From NCBI GenBank assembly GCA_963636105.1, contig CAVHIG010000029.1, forward strand, positions 1 to 23,490: a stretch of DNA of 23,490 bases, given 5' to 3'. Position numbers and translations under genes: made by a program. Source of the stretch: CAVHIG01 sp963636105. GTDB lineage: Bacteria; Bacillota; Clostridia; Peptostreptococcales; Anaerovoracaceae. Of this stretch, positions 1-8,560 are shown piece by piece. Every line of letters begins with the position of its first letter. Position 1 is the first letter of the stretch. The notes beneath the pieces were generated by a model. The model had not been told where the DNA came from, ran no database searches, and saw only the letters and a program-made list of their open reading frames with translations.

Positions 1-71
1 ACCGGCGAGATGAGCTTAGCTGTCTCCTGCGAGGAACACCAGGTCAAAGACAGCTTTAGCCCCAAATCTTC
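1..71. repeat. Right end of family-A intergenic repeat (cut by window edge)
   Basis: The segment ends in GCCCCAAATCTTC (59-71), the inverse complement of the GAAGATTTGGGGC left end seen at 23414. Just inside, GACAGCT (49-55) is the complement of AGCTGTC found at the same place in the 23414 copy, so this looks like the right half of the same subfamily. Its left half lies outside the window. It sits downstream of murG and holds no plausible gene. Confidence 0.7.
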
Positions 72-83
72 AAGGTCATGTGA

Positions 84-109
84 GTTTTAAAAAGTATCCT
101 TTTTAAAAC
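84..109. terminator. Perfect A/T-rich hairpin downstream of murG
   Basis: GTTTTAAAAAG (84-94) and CTTTTTAAAAC (99-109) are perfect 11-bp arms around a TATC loop, 26 nt past the murG stop on the minus strand. The stem is almost all A/T and no clean T-run follows, so it would be a weak intrinsic terminator. It could equally be a protein site or the edge of a mobile repeat. The hairpin is seen directly; the terminator role is inferred. Confidence 0.4.
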
Positions 110-114
110 TGCCT

Positions 115-144
115 TTGAAACTTTGGGATGGTAGCTACCTGCTG
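115..144. repeat. Diverged left-end fragment of family-A repeat
   Basis: The stretch containing TTTGGGATGGTAGCT resembles the left end of the complete family-A copy (TTTGGGGTGGTAGCT at 17082), with several mismatches. It runs into the last codons and stop (135) of murG, so the extreme MurG C-terminus may be repeat-derived. Confidence 0.4.
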
Positions 145-1223
145 ATACCTTCGTATATAATGTCGCAGGCTCGTCCCGGAGCGGCCTTTTTCGCCGCTTC
201 TTCCATCTCCGCAAGAAGAGCGCGATTCTTCTTCAGCTTCATAATATTTTCAAGCAGAATCTCATCCGTGAGATCCTTCTCCTCAATCAAAATGGCACCG
301 CCCTTGTCGGCTACTGCCTTTGCATTGAAATATTGGTGATTTCCCGTAACATTTGGTGACGGAACAAGTATGGAGGCTCTCCCGCATACCGTGATTTCGG
401 AGACAGTGAGCGCGCCCGACCTTCCTATGACTACATCTGCCGCCTTGAGGTAATCATCCATATTTTTTATATATTCCATAAGATGAATATTTGACATCGC
501 TTCATGCTTTGCAAGCGCAGCCTTTGCCTGCTCATAAAAAACGCTCCCGGTAGCCATATAAAGCTCTACCTCATCCTGCCCGGCAAGGAAATCCGCCACA
601 TCTATCATCGATTCGTTTATTCTGAGCGCACCTCTGCTGCCGCCTGAGGCCAGTACCATAAATCTATCCTCGGGGATGCCGAGCTTCTTCCTGGCCTCGC
701 TGCGGCTGCCGTGGAAGAAGTTTTCTCTTACAGGATTTCCCGAAAGTACCATCTTTTCCTGGTTTTTGAAATATTTTTTTGCCTCCGGAAAGCTTATAAA
801 TACCTTTTCCACGTATTTTTCAAGAAGCTTGTTTGTCATGCCCGGAAAGGCGTTTTGTTCATGTATATAGGTCTTTATGCCAAGCTTTGAAGCCATCCGC
901 ACTACAGGTCCGCAGACATAGCCGCCCGTGCCTATGACAAAATCCGGCTGAAATTCCTGTATGATCTTTTTTGCCATATGGCTGCCTTCCGCAAACTCCT
1001 TTACGGTTTGGAAATTTTTCAAAAGATTTTTTCTGTCAAAGCCCCTGACCTTTATAAAACGGATGGGATAGCCGTTTTGCGGCACAAGTGTCTTTTCAAG
1101 ACCTCTCTCCGTGCCTACAAAGAGTATCTCAGCATCCGGATTTTCCTTTTTTATCTTATCCGCGATTGCTATAGCCGGATAAATGTGGCCGCCTGTCCCG
1201 CCGCCTGTCATTATTACCTTCAT
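135..1223 (-). CDS. murG: MurG, lipid II synthase (UDP-GlcNAc transferase)
   Basis: This 362-residue protein adds N-acetylglucosamine to lipid I at the inner face of the membrane to make lipid II, the last cytoplasmic step of peptidoglycan precursor synthesis. Visible family motifs are the N-terminal Gly-rich loop TGGGTGGH (residues 6-13), GTGGYVCGPV, HEQNAFPGMTN, SGNPVR, GGSRGA and the donor-binding C-terminal part with GRSGALTVSE and GNHQYFNA. Length matches the family. The ATG is preceded by AAAGG. It is the last dcw gene in the window and starts 13 nt after the ftsW stop, so the two are surely cotranscribed. Its final codons overlap a diverged family-A repeat. No ftsQ or ftsZ is visible beyond it because the window ends there. 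Confidence 0.97.
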   Translation of the reverse strand: MKVIMTGGGTGGHIYPAIAIADKIKKENPDAEILFVGTERGLEKTLVPQNGYPIRFIKVRGFDRKNLLKNFQTVKEFAEGSHMAKKIIQEFQPDFVIGTGGYVCGPVVRMASKLGIKTYIHEQNAFPGMTNKLLEKYVEKVFISFPEAKKYFKNQEKMVLSGNPVRENFFHGSRSEARKKLGIPEDRFMVLASGGSRGALRINESMIDVADFLAGQDEVELYMATGSVFYEQAKAALAKHEAMSNIHLMEYIKNMDDYLKAADVVIGRSGALTVSEITVCGRASILVPSPNVTGNHQYFNAKAVADKGGAILIEEKDLTDEILLENIMKLKKNRALLAEMEEAAKKAAPGRACDIIYEGISR

Positions 1224-1236
1224 TTTTTGTAACCTT

Positions 1237-2367
1237 TCACCTTATCACTTTATTTGTCGCCTGCGAATGTCGCGATATATTCAGCAAAATTCCTATCGAG
1301 CCCATAAAAATCATGAGCGAATTTCCACCGTAGCTCACAAACGGAAGCGCAACCCCCGTCGCGGGCATCGACGACGTTACCACCGCAACATTTAAAATCA
1401 CCTGCAACGCGATCATTATAGAGATACCCGAAGCCAAAAGTGCCGAAAACTGATCCGGCGCGTTGAGTGCCACACGTATGCAGCGCCAGATGAGCAGCAG
1501 GTATACGAGAAGAAGTGCGATACAGCCGATGTAGCCGAGCTCTTCCCCTATCACGGCCAGGATAAAATCATTTTGCGGCTCAGGCAGATAAAGATTCTTT
1601 TGAACGCTTTTGCCCAGACCCTTGCCGATAAAGCCTCCCGAGCCCAGCGCCAGAAGCGACTGCACAACCTGATATCCGGAATCGCTCGCATTCGCAAAGG
1701 GATCGAGAAAGCTCGTAAGTCTCTCCGCCCAGTGCTCAAACATCCCGCTCTTTACCAAAAACATTACGCATGCCGCGCCCGCGCCCATCATGCCGCCCAT
1801 GTAGAGCCAGCTCATCCCCGCTACAAACATCATTCCGATAATGATGCCGCAGACCGTAATGGCCGTAGAGAGGTTCGGCTGCTTTATGATCAAGCCTCCA
1901 TAGATGCCGCAAAGTATAAAAAGCGGAAGTATGCCCTTTTTAAAGGACTTTATGCGTGTCTGATCCTCACTCAAAAACCGTGCCACAAATATTATCGCGG
2001 CGATCTTCGCTATTTCGCCCGGCATGAGCGTGATAGGAAAGCCCTTGAAGCCGAGCCAGCGTGTCGCGTTGTTTGCAGTGATTCCAAGCGGTGTAAATAG
2101 TAAAATAAGCAGCACAATGCTGGCTCCAAGCACAAGCGGCGCCAGCTTTGCATATACCTTGTAATTGAGGACCGTCGTAAAAGCCATGAGGCAGATGCCC
2201 AAAACAGCCCACATTATTTCCTTTTTCAAATAGTAGTACGGATCGCCATAGTCGCTTATGGCTGAGTAATAGCTGGCACTAAATACCATGATAATGCCAA
2301 ACATTACAAGCGCTGCCATAAGCAGTACCAAGAGGAAGTCCCCCGATCCAAGCCTTTTTCTTTTCAT
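1237..2367 (-). CDS. ftsW: FtsW, SEDS-family peptidoglycan polymerase/division protein
   Basis: A 376-residue polytopic membrane protein of the SEDS (RodA/FtsW/SpoVE) family, which polymerises lipid II glycan at the septum together with a class B PBP, here most likely the product of the gene at 6464-8473. The sequence shows about ten hydrophobic segments and the family's GxxxP-rich blocks: PEPQNDFILAVIGEELG and the C-terminal PATGVALPFVSYGGNS loop are diagnostic. The start chosen is the ATG overlapping the murD stop as TGATG; the reading frame is open 24 nt further upstream, but the ATG gives MKRKRLGSGDFLL, a typical FtsW/SpoVE opening, with GGAAGAG just upstream. Position between murD and murG is the standard dcw order. 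SpoVE cannot be told from FtsW by sequence alone. Confidence 0.95.
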   Translation of the reverse strand: MKRKRLGSGDFLLVLLMAALVMFGIIMVFSASYYSAISDYGDPYYYLKKEIMWAVLGICLMAFTTVLNYKVYAKLAPLVLGASIVLLILLFTPLGITANNATRWLGFKGFPITLMPGEIAKIAAIIFVARFLSEDQTRIKSFKKGILPLFILCGIYGGLIIKQPNLSTAITVCGIIIGMMFVAGMSWLYMGGMMGAGAACVMFLVKSGMFEHWAERLTSFLDPFANASDSGYQVVQSLLALGSGGFIGKGLGKSVQKNLYLPEPQNDFILAVIGEELGYIGCIALLLVYLLLIWRCIRVALNAPDQFSALLASGISIMIALQVILNVAVVTSSMPATGVALPFVSYGGNSLMIFMGSIGILLNISRHSQATNKVIR

Positions 2368-3722
2368 CACTCTTCCAATCCGGCCATGCAATCCTTAAAG
2401 TCCTGACCGCGTTCCTCAAAGCAGCTGTACATATCCCAGCTGGCGCAGGCAGGCGAAAGCAATACCGTATCTCCCGGCTTCGCAAGCTCGTAGGCTCTGC
2501 TCACGCATTCCTTCATGTCCTTGAGAATCTCAACATTTTTGTAGCCAAGCTTTTCAGCCGTCTCCTTTATATACGGCGCGGTCTTACCCAAAAGAAGCAA
2601 ATGCTTTACCTTCTCGCCAAACGCGCCCACAAATTCGTCAAAGGTGCTGCCCTTATCATAGCCGCCCGCAATCAGTATCACGTCGGTCTTCATAGCCTCT
2701 ATGGCCTTGATGGCAGCGTCCGGATTTGTGCCCTTCGAGTCGTTTACAAAGCGCACGCCCCCTACCTCACCGCAAAATTCTATTCTGTGCTCTACGCCGC
2801 GGAAACTGCGCAGGCCCTCTGCAATCGCCGTTTCCTCCACTCCCGCAAAGTAGCATACGGCTGCCGCCGCAAGCGCGTTTTCAAGATTGTGGCTACCCGG
2901 AATCTGCAGTTCCTCCGCCTCGCAAAAGCTTACAAGCTCTCCGGCCTCATTTTTTATGACTATCATGCCATCCTTTACAAAGGCTCCGAATACCAATTCC
3001 TCCTTGCGGCTGAAAGGCACCACTCTCGCCTTGCATTCGCTGGCCCACTTGAGAGCTTCCTTGTCATCGTAATTTACTATAAAATATTCCGTATCGTCCT
3101 GGTTTGCGAATACCTTCGCCTTGGCACTGCCGTAGCCCTGCATATCCTTGTGCCTGTTCAGATGATCCGGAGTGAGATTCAAAAGTGCCGACACTTTGGG
3201 CTTGAAGGTTTTTGTCGTCTCAAGCTGGAAGCTCGATACCTCTGTCACAAGCCAGCTCTCAGGCTCCGCGGAGACTGCCACAGAAACCACAGGCACGCCG
3301 ATATTTCCGACTACATATGTGATCCTGCCCGAAAGCTTGAAAATTTCGCCCACAAGCGACGTAGTCGTAGTCTTGCCATTTGTGCCGGTAATTGCGATAT
3401 ATGTGCCATTTCCGAGTCTGTACGCAAGCTCAAGCTCTCCGATTATCTCGGCGCCCTTTTCCTTTGCTTTCTGTATAAATTCCAAATCAGGAGGTACTCC
3501 CGGGCTGAGCACGAGCAGATCAAAGACCTCATCCTCTGCCGGCACCTCTCCAAAATGGCAGATGATGCCATTTGTCTCAAAGAAATTTACCATGCTCTCT
3601 TCTATTTTCTCTTTAGGCTTTGAATCCTGTACTGTCACGATGCTTCCGAGTCTAAGCAGCGTCTGCACTGCCGCCATACCGGACTTTCCAAGTCCCACAA
3701 CCAATACTTTTTTATCTTTCAT
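2367..3722 (-). CDS. murD: MurD, UDP-MurNAc-L-alanine:D-glutamate ligase
   Basis: A cytoplasmic Mur ligase that adds D-glutamate to UDP-MurNAc-L-Ala using ATP. The 451 residues match the family length. The N-terminal Rossmann-type domain begins VLVVGLGKSGMA. The ATP loop GTNGKTTT lies at about residues 113-120. Central-domain motifs include NLTPDHLNRH and SFQLE. The C-terminal domain carries GVEHRIEF, NDSKGTNPDA and LLSPACASWDMY. GAGGAAATGTT precedes the ATG. The 102-bp gap upstream, to mraY, is one of the larger gaps in the operon; it contains a small CGCCG/CGGCG hairpin (3747-3761) and a TATAAT-like hexamer (3777-3782, minus strand) without a good -35. The stop overlaps the ftsW start by one base, implying translational coupling. 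Confidence 0.97.
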   Translation of the reverse strand: MKDKKVLVVGLGKSGMAAVQTLLRLGSIVTVQDSKPKEKIEESMVNFFETNGIICHFGEVPAEDEVFDLLVLSPGVPPDLEFIQKAKEKGAEIIGELELAYRLGNGTYIAITGTNGKTTTTSLVGEIFKLSGRITYVVGNIGVPVVSVAVSAEPESWLVTEVSSFQLETTKTFKPKVSALLNLTPDHLNRHKDMQGYGSAKAKVFANQDDTEYFIVNYDDKEALKWASECKARVVPFSRKEELVFGAFVKDGMIVIKNEAGELVSFCEAEELQIPGSHNLENALAAAAVCYFAGVEETAIAEGLRSFRGVEHRIEFCGEVGGVRFVNDSKGTNPDAAIKAIEAMKTDVILIAGGYDKGSTFDEFVGAFGEKVKHLLLLGKTAPYIKETAEKLGYKNVEILKDMKECVSRAYELAKPGDTVLLSPACASWDMYSCFEERGQDFKDCMAGLEE

Positions 3723-3824
3723 AACATTTCCTCTATTCGCCTATTCGCCGACAAGCGGCGCTCATTTGCGTTAACTATTATAACATCGAAGCTTTCAGGC
3801 AAAAGCTATCTGTAAAACGAGCTG

Positions 3825-4775
3825 TCAGCATCCTATATAAGCAATGACACAGCACAAAAGGCTCGCCATCCAAAACATTGCAACTACCGCCTTCTCAGAC
3901 ATACCGCAAAGCTCAAAATGGTGATGAATAGGCGCCATTTTGAAGACTCTTTTCCCATGTCTCAGCTTATATGAGCCTACCTGTATAATTACGGAAAGCA
4001 CCTCCATCACATACACAAAGCCGGCTATCGGAAGCAAGAGCGACATATGCATCACTATCGCCACTATAGCTATTCCGCCGCCGAGCGCAAGTGAGCCTGT
4101 ATCTCCCATAAAAATCCTTGCCGGATTTCTATTATATATCAAAAATCCAAGACAGGCACCGACGATTGCCGCGGAAAAGCTTGCCGTATAAGCATATCCG
4201 GCAGCCGCGCCCGCGATTGCAAAAAAGAGAGCCACAAAGGTAGTCACTCCGGCAGCCAGACCATCAAGACCGTCCGTAAGATTTACACCGTTTGCCATAG
4301 CCACAAGCACAAAGGCTATAAAAGGCACATACAAAGCTCCCAGCTCAAGCGAATAATCCGTAAAAGGAATGCTTATGCTCGTAACACCGGTAGTCTTGAG
4401 CATATATACACCGGCAGCCACACCTATCACAATTTGCAGCACAAGCTTTTGCCAGGCTCGAAGCCCCAGATTTTCCTTATGCGCCACCTTGAGCGCATCG
4501 TCCAAAAAGCCCATAAGGCCAAAGAGCACAAATACTATCGCAACCGCAAAATAATCTCCATGAGCATTGCCCGTGATTATGGGTGCTATGACCGAGGCCA
4601 AAATAATGGCGATTCCGCCCATGGAAGGAGTGCCGGCCTTCGCCTTATGAGACTCAGGTCCCTCTTCTCTTATATTCTGCCCCGCCTTCCTGCGAAGATA
4701 AGGTATGAGTGCCCTTGTGCATACAGCACTCAGCACCAGAGCTATTGCTATTGTCGCTATCATCTTTGCCGTCAT
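3825..4775 (-). CDS. mraY: MraY, phospho-MurNAc-pentapeptide translocase (lipid I synthase)
   Basis: A polytopic membrane enzyme (316 residues) that moves phospho-MurNAc-pentapeptide from UDP to undecaprenyl phosphate, making lipid I. The catalytic-family signatures are all present: the LDDALK aspartate pair at about 92-93, NLTDGLDGLA at 165-174, FMGDTGS at 222-228, and the HHHFE histidine cluster near 284-288. Many hydrophobic helices alternate with short loops. The start is the first ATG; GAGG lies about 15 nt upstream, rather far, so translation initiation may be modest. A truncated family-A repeat occupies the gap to murF. Confidence 0.96.
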   Translation of the reverse strand: MTAKMIATIAIALVLSAVCTRALIPYLRRKAGQNIREEGPESHKAKAGTPSMGGIAIILASVIAPIITGNAHGDYFAVAIVFVLFGLMGFLDDALKVAHKENLGLRAWQKLVLQIVIGVAAGVYMLKTTGVTSISIPFTDYSLELGALYVPFIAFVLVAMANGVNLTDGLDGLAAGVTTFVALFFAIAGAAAGYAYTASFSAAIVGACLGFLIYNRNPARIFMGDTGSLALGGGIAIVAIVMHMSLLLPIAGFVYVMEVLSVIIQVGSYKLRHGKRVFKMAPIHHHFELCGMSEKAVVAMFWMASLLCCVIAYIGC

Positions 4776-4810
4776 ATCAAATTACGTTTTCCTCTTTCCT
4801 GTTTTATATT

Positions 4811-4858
4811 ATTTAATTGCAAGGAAGCTTTGGGGTGGTAGCTGGCTACAGGCCGAGC
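4811..4858. repeat. Truncated family-A repeat (left end) between murF and mraY
   Basis: ATTATTT...GCAAGGAAGCTTTGGGG followed by TGGTAGCTGGCT matches the left end of the full copy at 17061-17100 almost base for base, including the AT-rich flank. The right half is missing: similarity stops about 2 bp before the murF stop codon. Because the dcw operon runs through it, the element is transcribed here as an intercistronic spacer. Confidence 0.75.
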
Positions 4859-4860
4859 CT

Positions 4861-6306
4861 TTATTTCAGCAGCTCCGCAACCACATACTCCATACCCGTA
4901 AAATGCGAGCCCTTTATATACACCACATCGCCCGCCTTAAGCAATTTCTTTCCCCGCGCATAGAAGCTCTCCCTGTCCTCAAAGTGCACGCCTGTAGCGC
5001 CATTTTTCGCAGCCTCATCCGAAATATAGCGCGAATTATCACCTATGCTTATCACAAGCTCCACGCCCGAATCCGCCGCATGCTTTCCAATATATCTGTG
5101 ATACTTCTCAGCCTCGTCCGCAAGCTGACCCATATCCGCCAAAATCGCGACCTTTCTCTTTCCCTTTGTCGCCGCGAGCACATCAAGCCCTGCCTTCATC
5201 GCATCCGGCGTAGCATTGTACGTATCGTCTATTAGCTTTATACCATTTTTTTCTTTTACTTCCAGCCGCTTTTCAGTCAGCTCCATCTTTGCAAGCCCGC
5301 AAGCCGCCTCACTCATAGTGATCCCGACCTCTGCCGCCGCCGCAACCGCAACCGCCGCGTTCTCCGCATTGTGACGCCCCGGCACACTCAGCCTGAATTT
5401 CTGCGACTCGCCCTCATGCTCAATCACAAAGCTTATGCCGTCCTCGCCAAAATCCTCCAAATCGGAAACTACATAATCGCTTCCTGCCTTGCTTCCGGTC
5501 GTGACAAGCTTATAATCACCCGCGGCCGACTCCTTCGTCAAAAGATCGCCGTCACCGTTTATAACGAGCACGTTTTCCGGCCCAAAGTGATTTACAATCT
5601 CCATCTTCGCCTTGAAAATATTTTCTCTGCCTCCAAGAAGTTCCATATGCGCCGTTCTCACATTTGTAATCGCCGCAATATCAGGCCTTGCAATAGCAGA
5701 GAGCATGTCAATTTCTCCCATTCTATCCATGCCCATCTCAAGCACCGCCACCTCTATATCGCCTGTCATCTTCAAAATCGTAAGCGGCAAGCCGATGCCG
5801 TTGTTGAAATTCTTTTCGTTTCGCAGCGTCTTATATTTTTCGCTGCAAATATAGTATATCATATCGCGCGTCGTAGTTTTACCCGTACTTCCCGTAACGG
5901 CGATTTTTTTTGCCTTAAATCTTCCTATGTACCAATGCGCCAGATCCTGCAAGGCTCTCTCCGGGTCTGCCACCTGTATTATATTCATCCTTTCGAGGTC
6001 CTTCGCGGAAACGGCGCCGTTTCCTGCGTTCTCCCCTTTTTCTGCGGAAACTGCGACGTTTCCCGCAAAAAGCGCCTTGATTTCAGGGAGGCTCCAGGAT
6101 ACTACCGCGGCATCGCAGCCGCTTGCAAATACCTGCGGCAGGAAATTATGCGCGTCAAAATTTTCTCCCTTCAAAGCAAAAAATATTTCGCCTTTCCTCG
6201 CTGTCCTCGAATCCGTGGAAATCCCGGATACAGAAGTCTCTCCATCACCACAAAGCAGACTCCCGCCCATCGCTTCCATTATCTCACATATCTTCAAATT
6301 CTCCAT
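4861..6306 (-). CDS. murF: MurF, UDP-MurNAc-tripeptide:D-Ala-D-Ala ligase
   Basis: The cytoplasmic ligase that adds D-Ala-D-Ala to the UDP-MurNAc-tripeptide, completing the pentapeptide used by MraY. The N-terminal substrate domain has STDSRTARKGEIFFALKG; the ATP loop VTGSTGKTTT lies near residues 137-146; further motifs are ITNVRTAHMELLG, PGRHNAENA and DDTYNATPDAMKAG. AGAGGT precedes the ATG. The odd point is an extra segment of about 25 residues (roughly 80-104) between the substrate and ATP domains, where most MurF proteins have a short link. It reads GNVAVSAE...GNGAVSAK and its DNA holds two palindromes (6005-6066), so it looks like an in-frame insertion. murE, usually directly upstream, is not present. 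Confidence 0.96.
   Translation of the reverse strand: MENLKICEIMEAMGGSLLCGDGETSVSGISTDSRTARKGEIFFALKGENFDAHNFLPQVFASGCDAAVVSWSLPEIKALFAGNVAVSAEKGENAGNGAVSAKDLERMNIIQVADPERALQDLAHWYIGRFKAKKIAVTGSTGKTTTRDMIYYICSEKYKTLRNEKNFNNGIGLPLTILKMTGDIEVAVLEMGMDRMGEIDMLSAIARPDIAAITNVRTAHMELLGGRENIFKAKMEIVNHFGPENVLVINGDGDLLTKESAAGDYKLVTTGSKAGSDYVVSDLEDFGEDGISFVIEHEGESQKFRLSVPGRHNAENAAVAVAAAAEVGITMSEAACGLAKMELTEKRLEVKEKNGIKLIDDTYNATPDAMKAGLDVLAATKGKRKVAILADMGQLADEAEKYHRYIGKHAADSGVELVISIGDNSRYISDEAAKNGATGVHFEDRESFYARGKKLLKAGDVVYIKGSHFTGMEYVVAELLK
6005..6066. repeat. In-frame palindromic element (family C) inside murF
   Basis: GGAAACGGCGCCGTTTCC (6007-6024) is a perfect 18-bp palindrome. A second, GCGGAAAC...GTTTCC (6044-6063), follows 20 bp later. 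Read in the murF frame they encode GNGAVSA and GNVAVSA. Both lie in a protein segment that MurF homologues normally lack. Similar palindromes occur in three other genes here. Confidence 0.75.
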
Positions 6307-6335
6307 ATTATACCTCTTACATTTTTACTAATTTT

Positions 6336-6466
6336 TTTCAACACTCAGTGAGGCCTAAGCTACTCTCGGAACCATGTGCAAGTCATTTGGTTCCGAGAGT
6401 AGGTGTAGGCCGAACACCCATGTGCAAGTCATTTGGTTCCGAGGGCAGGTGTAGGCCGAACACCTA
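6336..6466. repeat. Family-B hairpin repeat between ftsI and murF
   Basis: CAGTGAGGCCTAAGC leads into perfect 13-bp arms, TACTCTCGGAACC (6361-6373) and GGTTCCGAGAGTA (6389-6401), around an ATGTGCAAGTC-type loop. An outer GGCCTA/TAGGCC stem closes it. The loop plus right arm is duplicated with a 46-bp period (6372 and 6418). The last copy runs to the stop codon of the PBP gene. This fills nearly the whole 157-bp ftsI-murF gap. The hairpin form recurs at 15629-15815. Confidence 0.85.
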
Positions 6467-8473
6467 CTCTCTATACAGATACACCGTACTTCCTGTTTCG
6501 ACCTTTTCGCCTGCCTTTGGATATTGATCCACAACTATAAAATCATCCGTACCGTCATAGGCCGGGGAAATCACATAGTTTAGCTGGGCTCCCGCAAGCT
6601 TTCCTATAGCCTCGCTGACATTTATATTTGTCGCCTCAGGCACCACTGTCCTTTGATTATTTATCTGCGCAAGCTCCTCTTGCGTATACTCCGGCTGTAC
6701 ATTCAGATATCTGAGCGTATCAGAAAGTATTTGCTGCGCACCAGGCGCTGCCGTAGTGCTTCCGTATTTTGTACCCTTTGGATTGTCTACTACCACAAGG
6801 AGAGCTACCTTTGGATCATCCATAGGCGCCATGCCTATAAATGATGAATATGTCTCATTTGAATATCCGCCGTTTGCAGAAGGCTTGTTTGCCGTACCCG
6901 TCTTGCCGCCGACTCTGTATCCCAAAACCTTGGCATTTCCGCCGCCGCCCTCGGATACTACAGACTCCATGATCATGCACATCTCCGACGCAGTTTCCGC
7001 AGAGACCACCTGCCGCACTACCTTTGTATCGAAGGTCTTTACGACATTTCCGTCACTATCACGCAGCTCCTTGACCATGCGAGGCTGCATGAGCTTTCCG
7101 CCGTTTCCGAGAGAGCATATAGCCGTAAGCTGCTGTATCATCGTAACCGCTATGCCCTGCCCGTACGACATGGTGGCCAGTCCCACAGGACCTGCTGTAT
7201 TTATATTCTGCAAGATGGACTCGGCCTCGCCCGGATAATCTATTCCTGTCTTTTCAGTCATGCCGAAAAGCTCCATATATTCGTAGAATTTTTCAATGCC
7301 TATACGCGCGGCCAAGGTCGCAAATACCGGGTTGCAGGAATTTTGCACGGCCTGCACAAGCGTCTCTGTCCCGTGCGGCTGATAATATCTCCAGCAACGC
7401 AGCGTCCTATCCGCCACCGTAAAGTATCCCTTGCACACGAAGGTCTCGTTTAGCGAGGTGAGACCCTCCTCAAGCGCTATGGCAGTCGTCATCAGCTTTG
7501 ATGTAGAGCCCGGCTCATATACATCGCTGACCATTGGATTTCTCCACATTTTGTATAAGTACTCGATCTGCCCGTTGCTATCCATTTCGGCAAAGGCCGC
7601 GGCCTCCTCCTCGTCAAGCGGCACGCGCGGATTGTTTGGATCGTAGGTAGGAGTCATGGCCATGGCAAGCACATCTCCGGTCTTTGGGTCCATCACTATG
7701 CACATTACGCGATCTGCGGCTGTATTTTCCTGTACTGTCTCTATCGCCTTTTGAGCGTAGTGCTGGATCACCTCATCCAGTGTAGTGACTACTGTATATC
7801 CGTCCTCCGCGGCGTAATATTTCTCTACTCCATATGAGAGCTGATTTCCGTGTACATCAGTATTTTTTACCCACCTGCCGGACACGCCCTTGAGATACTT
7901 ATTATACTTGAGCTCAAGGCCCGCAAGGCCGTTGTTGTCGTCTGATACGCTGCCCAGCACCTGCGAGGCAAAGGCGCCATTTGGATAGTAACGCTTTACC
8001 TCCTCGGAAAGCTCTATGCCGGAGAGCCCAAGCTCTCTTATGGTATCTGCTTTTTCCTTATCGACATATTTTGCCACCTTTACCAGAGTCTTTTCTGTAT
8101 TGTTGATGAGAGTTTTGACCTCTTCCACATCCATCGCCAAAACCTCCGCAAGCTTTGTGGCCGTAGTATAGACCTTCGCCTCTACCTCATCCTCTGTTCC
8201 GTTTTTGATATTTCTTACGGTACTCGGTCTTGCCCATACCGTATATACAGCCGCGCTCACGGCAAGCTCCTTGCCGTTTCTGTCCAGGATGTCACCGCGC
8301 TTGGCTTCTATCTCCACATCCTTTGTCTGCTGAGTCACCGCTTTTTTGCTGTACGTCTCGCCGTTTACGACCATCACCCAGCCCAGTCTAAAGAGCAGCG
8401 CCAAAAGCAGCGCACCCACCACAAGGGAGGTCACTATCAGTCTCTTTTTTGTTTTATTTGACATTTCAGTCAT
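6464..8473 (-). CDS. ftsI: Class B penicillin-binding protein, FtsI/SpoVD family, with C-terminal PASTA domain
   Basis: A membrane-anchored D,D-transpeptidase that crosslinks septal (or spore cortex) peptidoglycan. After a short basic N-terminus one transmembrane helix (about 12-33) anchors it; then comes the PBP dimerisation domain (RGDILDRNG) and the transpeptidase domain with SxxK as STSK (about 323-326), SxN as SCN (379-381) and KTGT (524-527). A single PASTA domain fills the last 60 residues. The start used is the ATG at 8473, preceded by AGGGGA at 9 nt; the frame is open to a GTG at 8536, but that has no ribosome site and adds a polar, unanchored tail. This gives 669 residues. A single class B PBP with one PASTA in the dcw cluster could serve as FtsI, SpoVD or both; sequence does not decide. 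Its stop lies in a family-B repeat. Confidence 0.93.
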   Translation of the reverse strand: MTEMSNKTKKRLIVTSLVVGALLLALLFRLGWVMVVNGETYSKKAVTQQTKDVEIEAKRGDILDRNGKELAVSAAVYTVWARPSTVRNIKNGTEDEVEAKVYTTATKLAEVLAMDVEEVKTLINNTEKTLVKVAKYVDKEKADTIRELGLSGIELSEEVKRYYPNGAFASQVLGSVSDDNNGLAGLELKYNKYLKGVSGRWVKNTDVHGNQLSYGVEKYYAAEDGYTVVTTLDEVIQHYAQKAIETVQENTAADRVMCIVMDPKTGDVLAMAMTPTYDPNNPRVPLDEEEAAAFAEMDSNGQIEYLYKMWRNPMVSDVYEPGSTSKLMTTAIALEEGLTSLNETFVCKGYFTVADRTLRCWRYYQPHGTETLVQAVQNSCNPVFATLAARIGIEKFYEYMELFGMTEKTGIDYPGEAESILQNINTAGPVGLATMSYGQGIAVTMIQQLTAICSLGNGGKLMQPRMVKELRDSDGNVVKTFDTKVVRQVVSAETASEMCMIMESVVSEGGGGNAKVLGYRVGGKTGTANKPSANGGYSNETYSSFIGMAPMDDPKVALLVVVDNPKGTKYGSTTAAPGAQQILSDTLRYLNVQPEYTQEELAQINNQRTVVPEATNINVSEAIGKLAGAQLNYVISPAYDGTDDFIVVDQYPKAGEKVETGSTVYLYRE

Positions 8474-8560
8474 TTTTTTCAATCCCCTGAATGTAAAAAG
8501 CGGACACCCATCGGTTTCCCTAATTAAGCTGTCCACTCCACGTCCATATGCAATTATTTT

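Noticed and set aside
1..71. tRNA or known riboswitch in the family-A repeat
   Set aside because: A GATTCGAGCC block in longer copies recalls a tRNA T-arm, but no acceptor, D or anticodon arms can be placed, and no known riboswitch core was recognised.
2601..3623. 340-codon plus-strand frame opposite murD
   Set aside because: It is antisense to a complete, conserved murD; composition is that of a shadow frame and no domain is recognisable.
3777..3782. TATAAT-like hexamer in the mraY-murD gap as an internal promoter for murD
   Set aside because: No -35 element at suitable spacing; a lone -10-like hexamer in an A/T-rich gap is weak evidence.
5371..6351. 326-codon plus-strand frame opposite murF
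   Set aside because: Antisense shadow of murF, with no ribosome site or family motif.
6987..7002. GCGGAAAC-like motif in the PBP gene as another family-C element
   Set aside because: It is a single arm, and the encoded VVSAETA falls where class B PBPs have a similar sequence of normal length, so it is probably native codon use.
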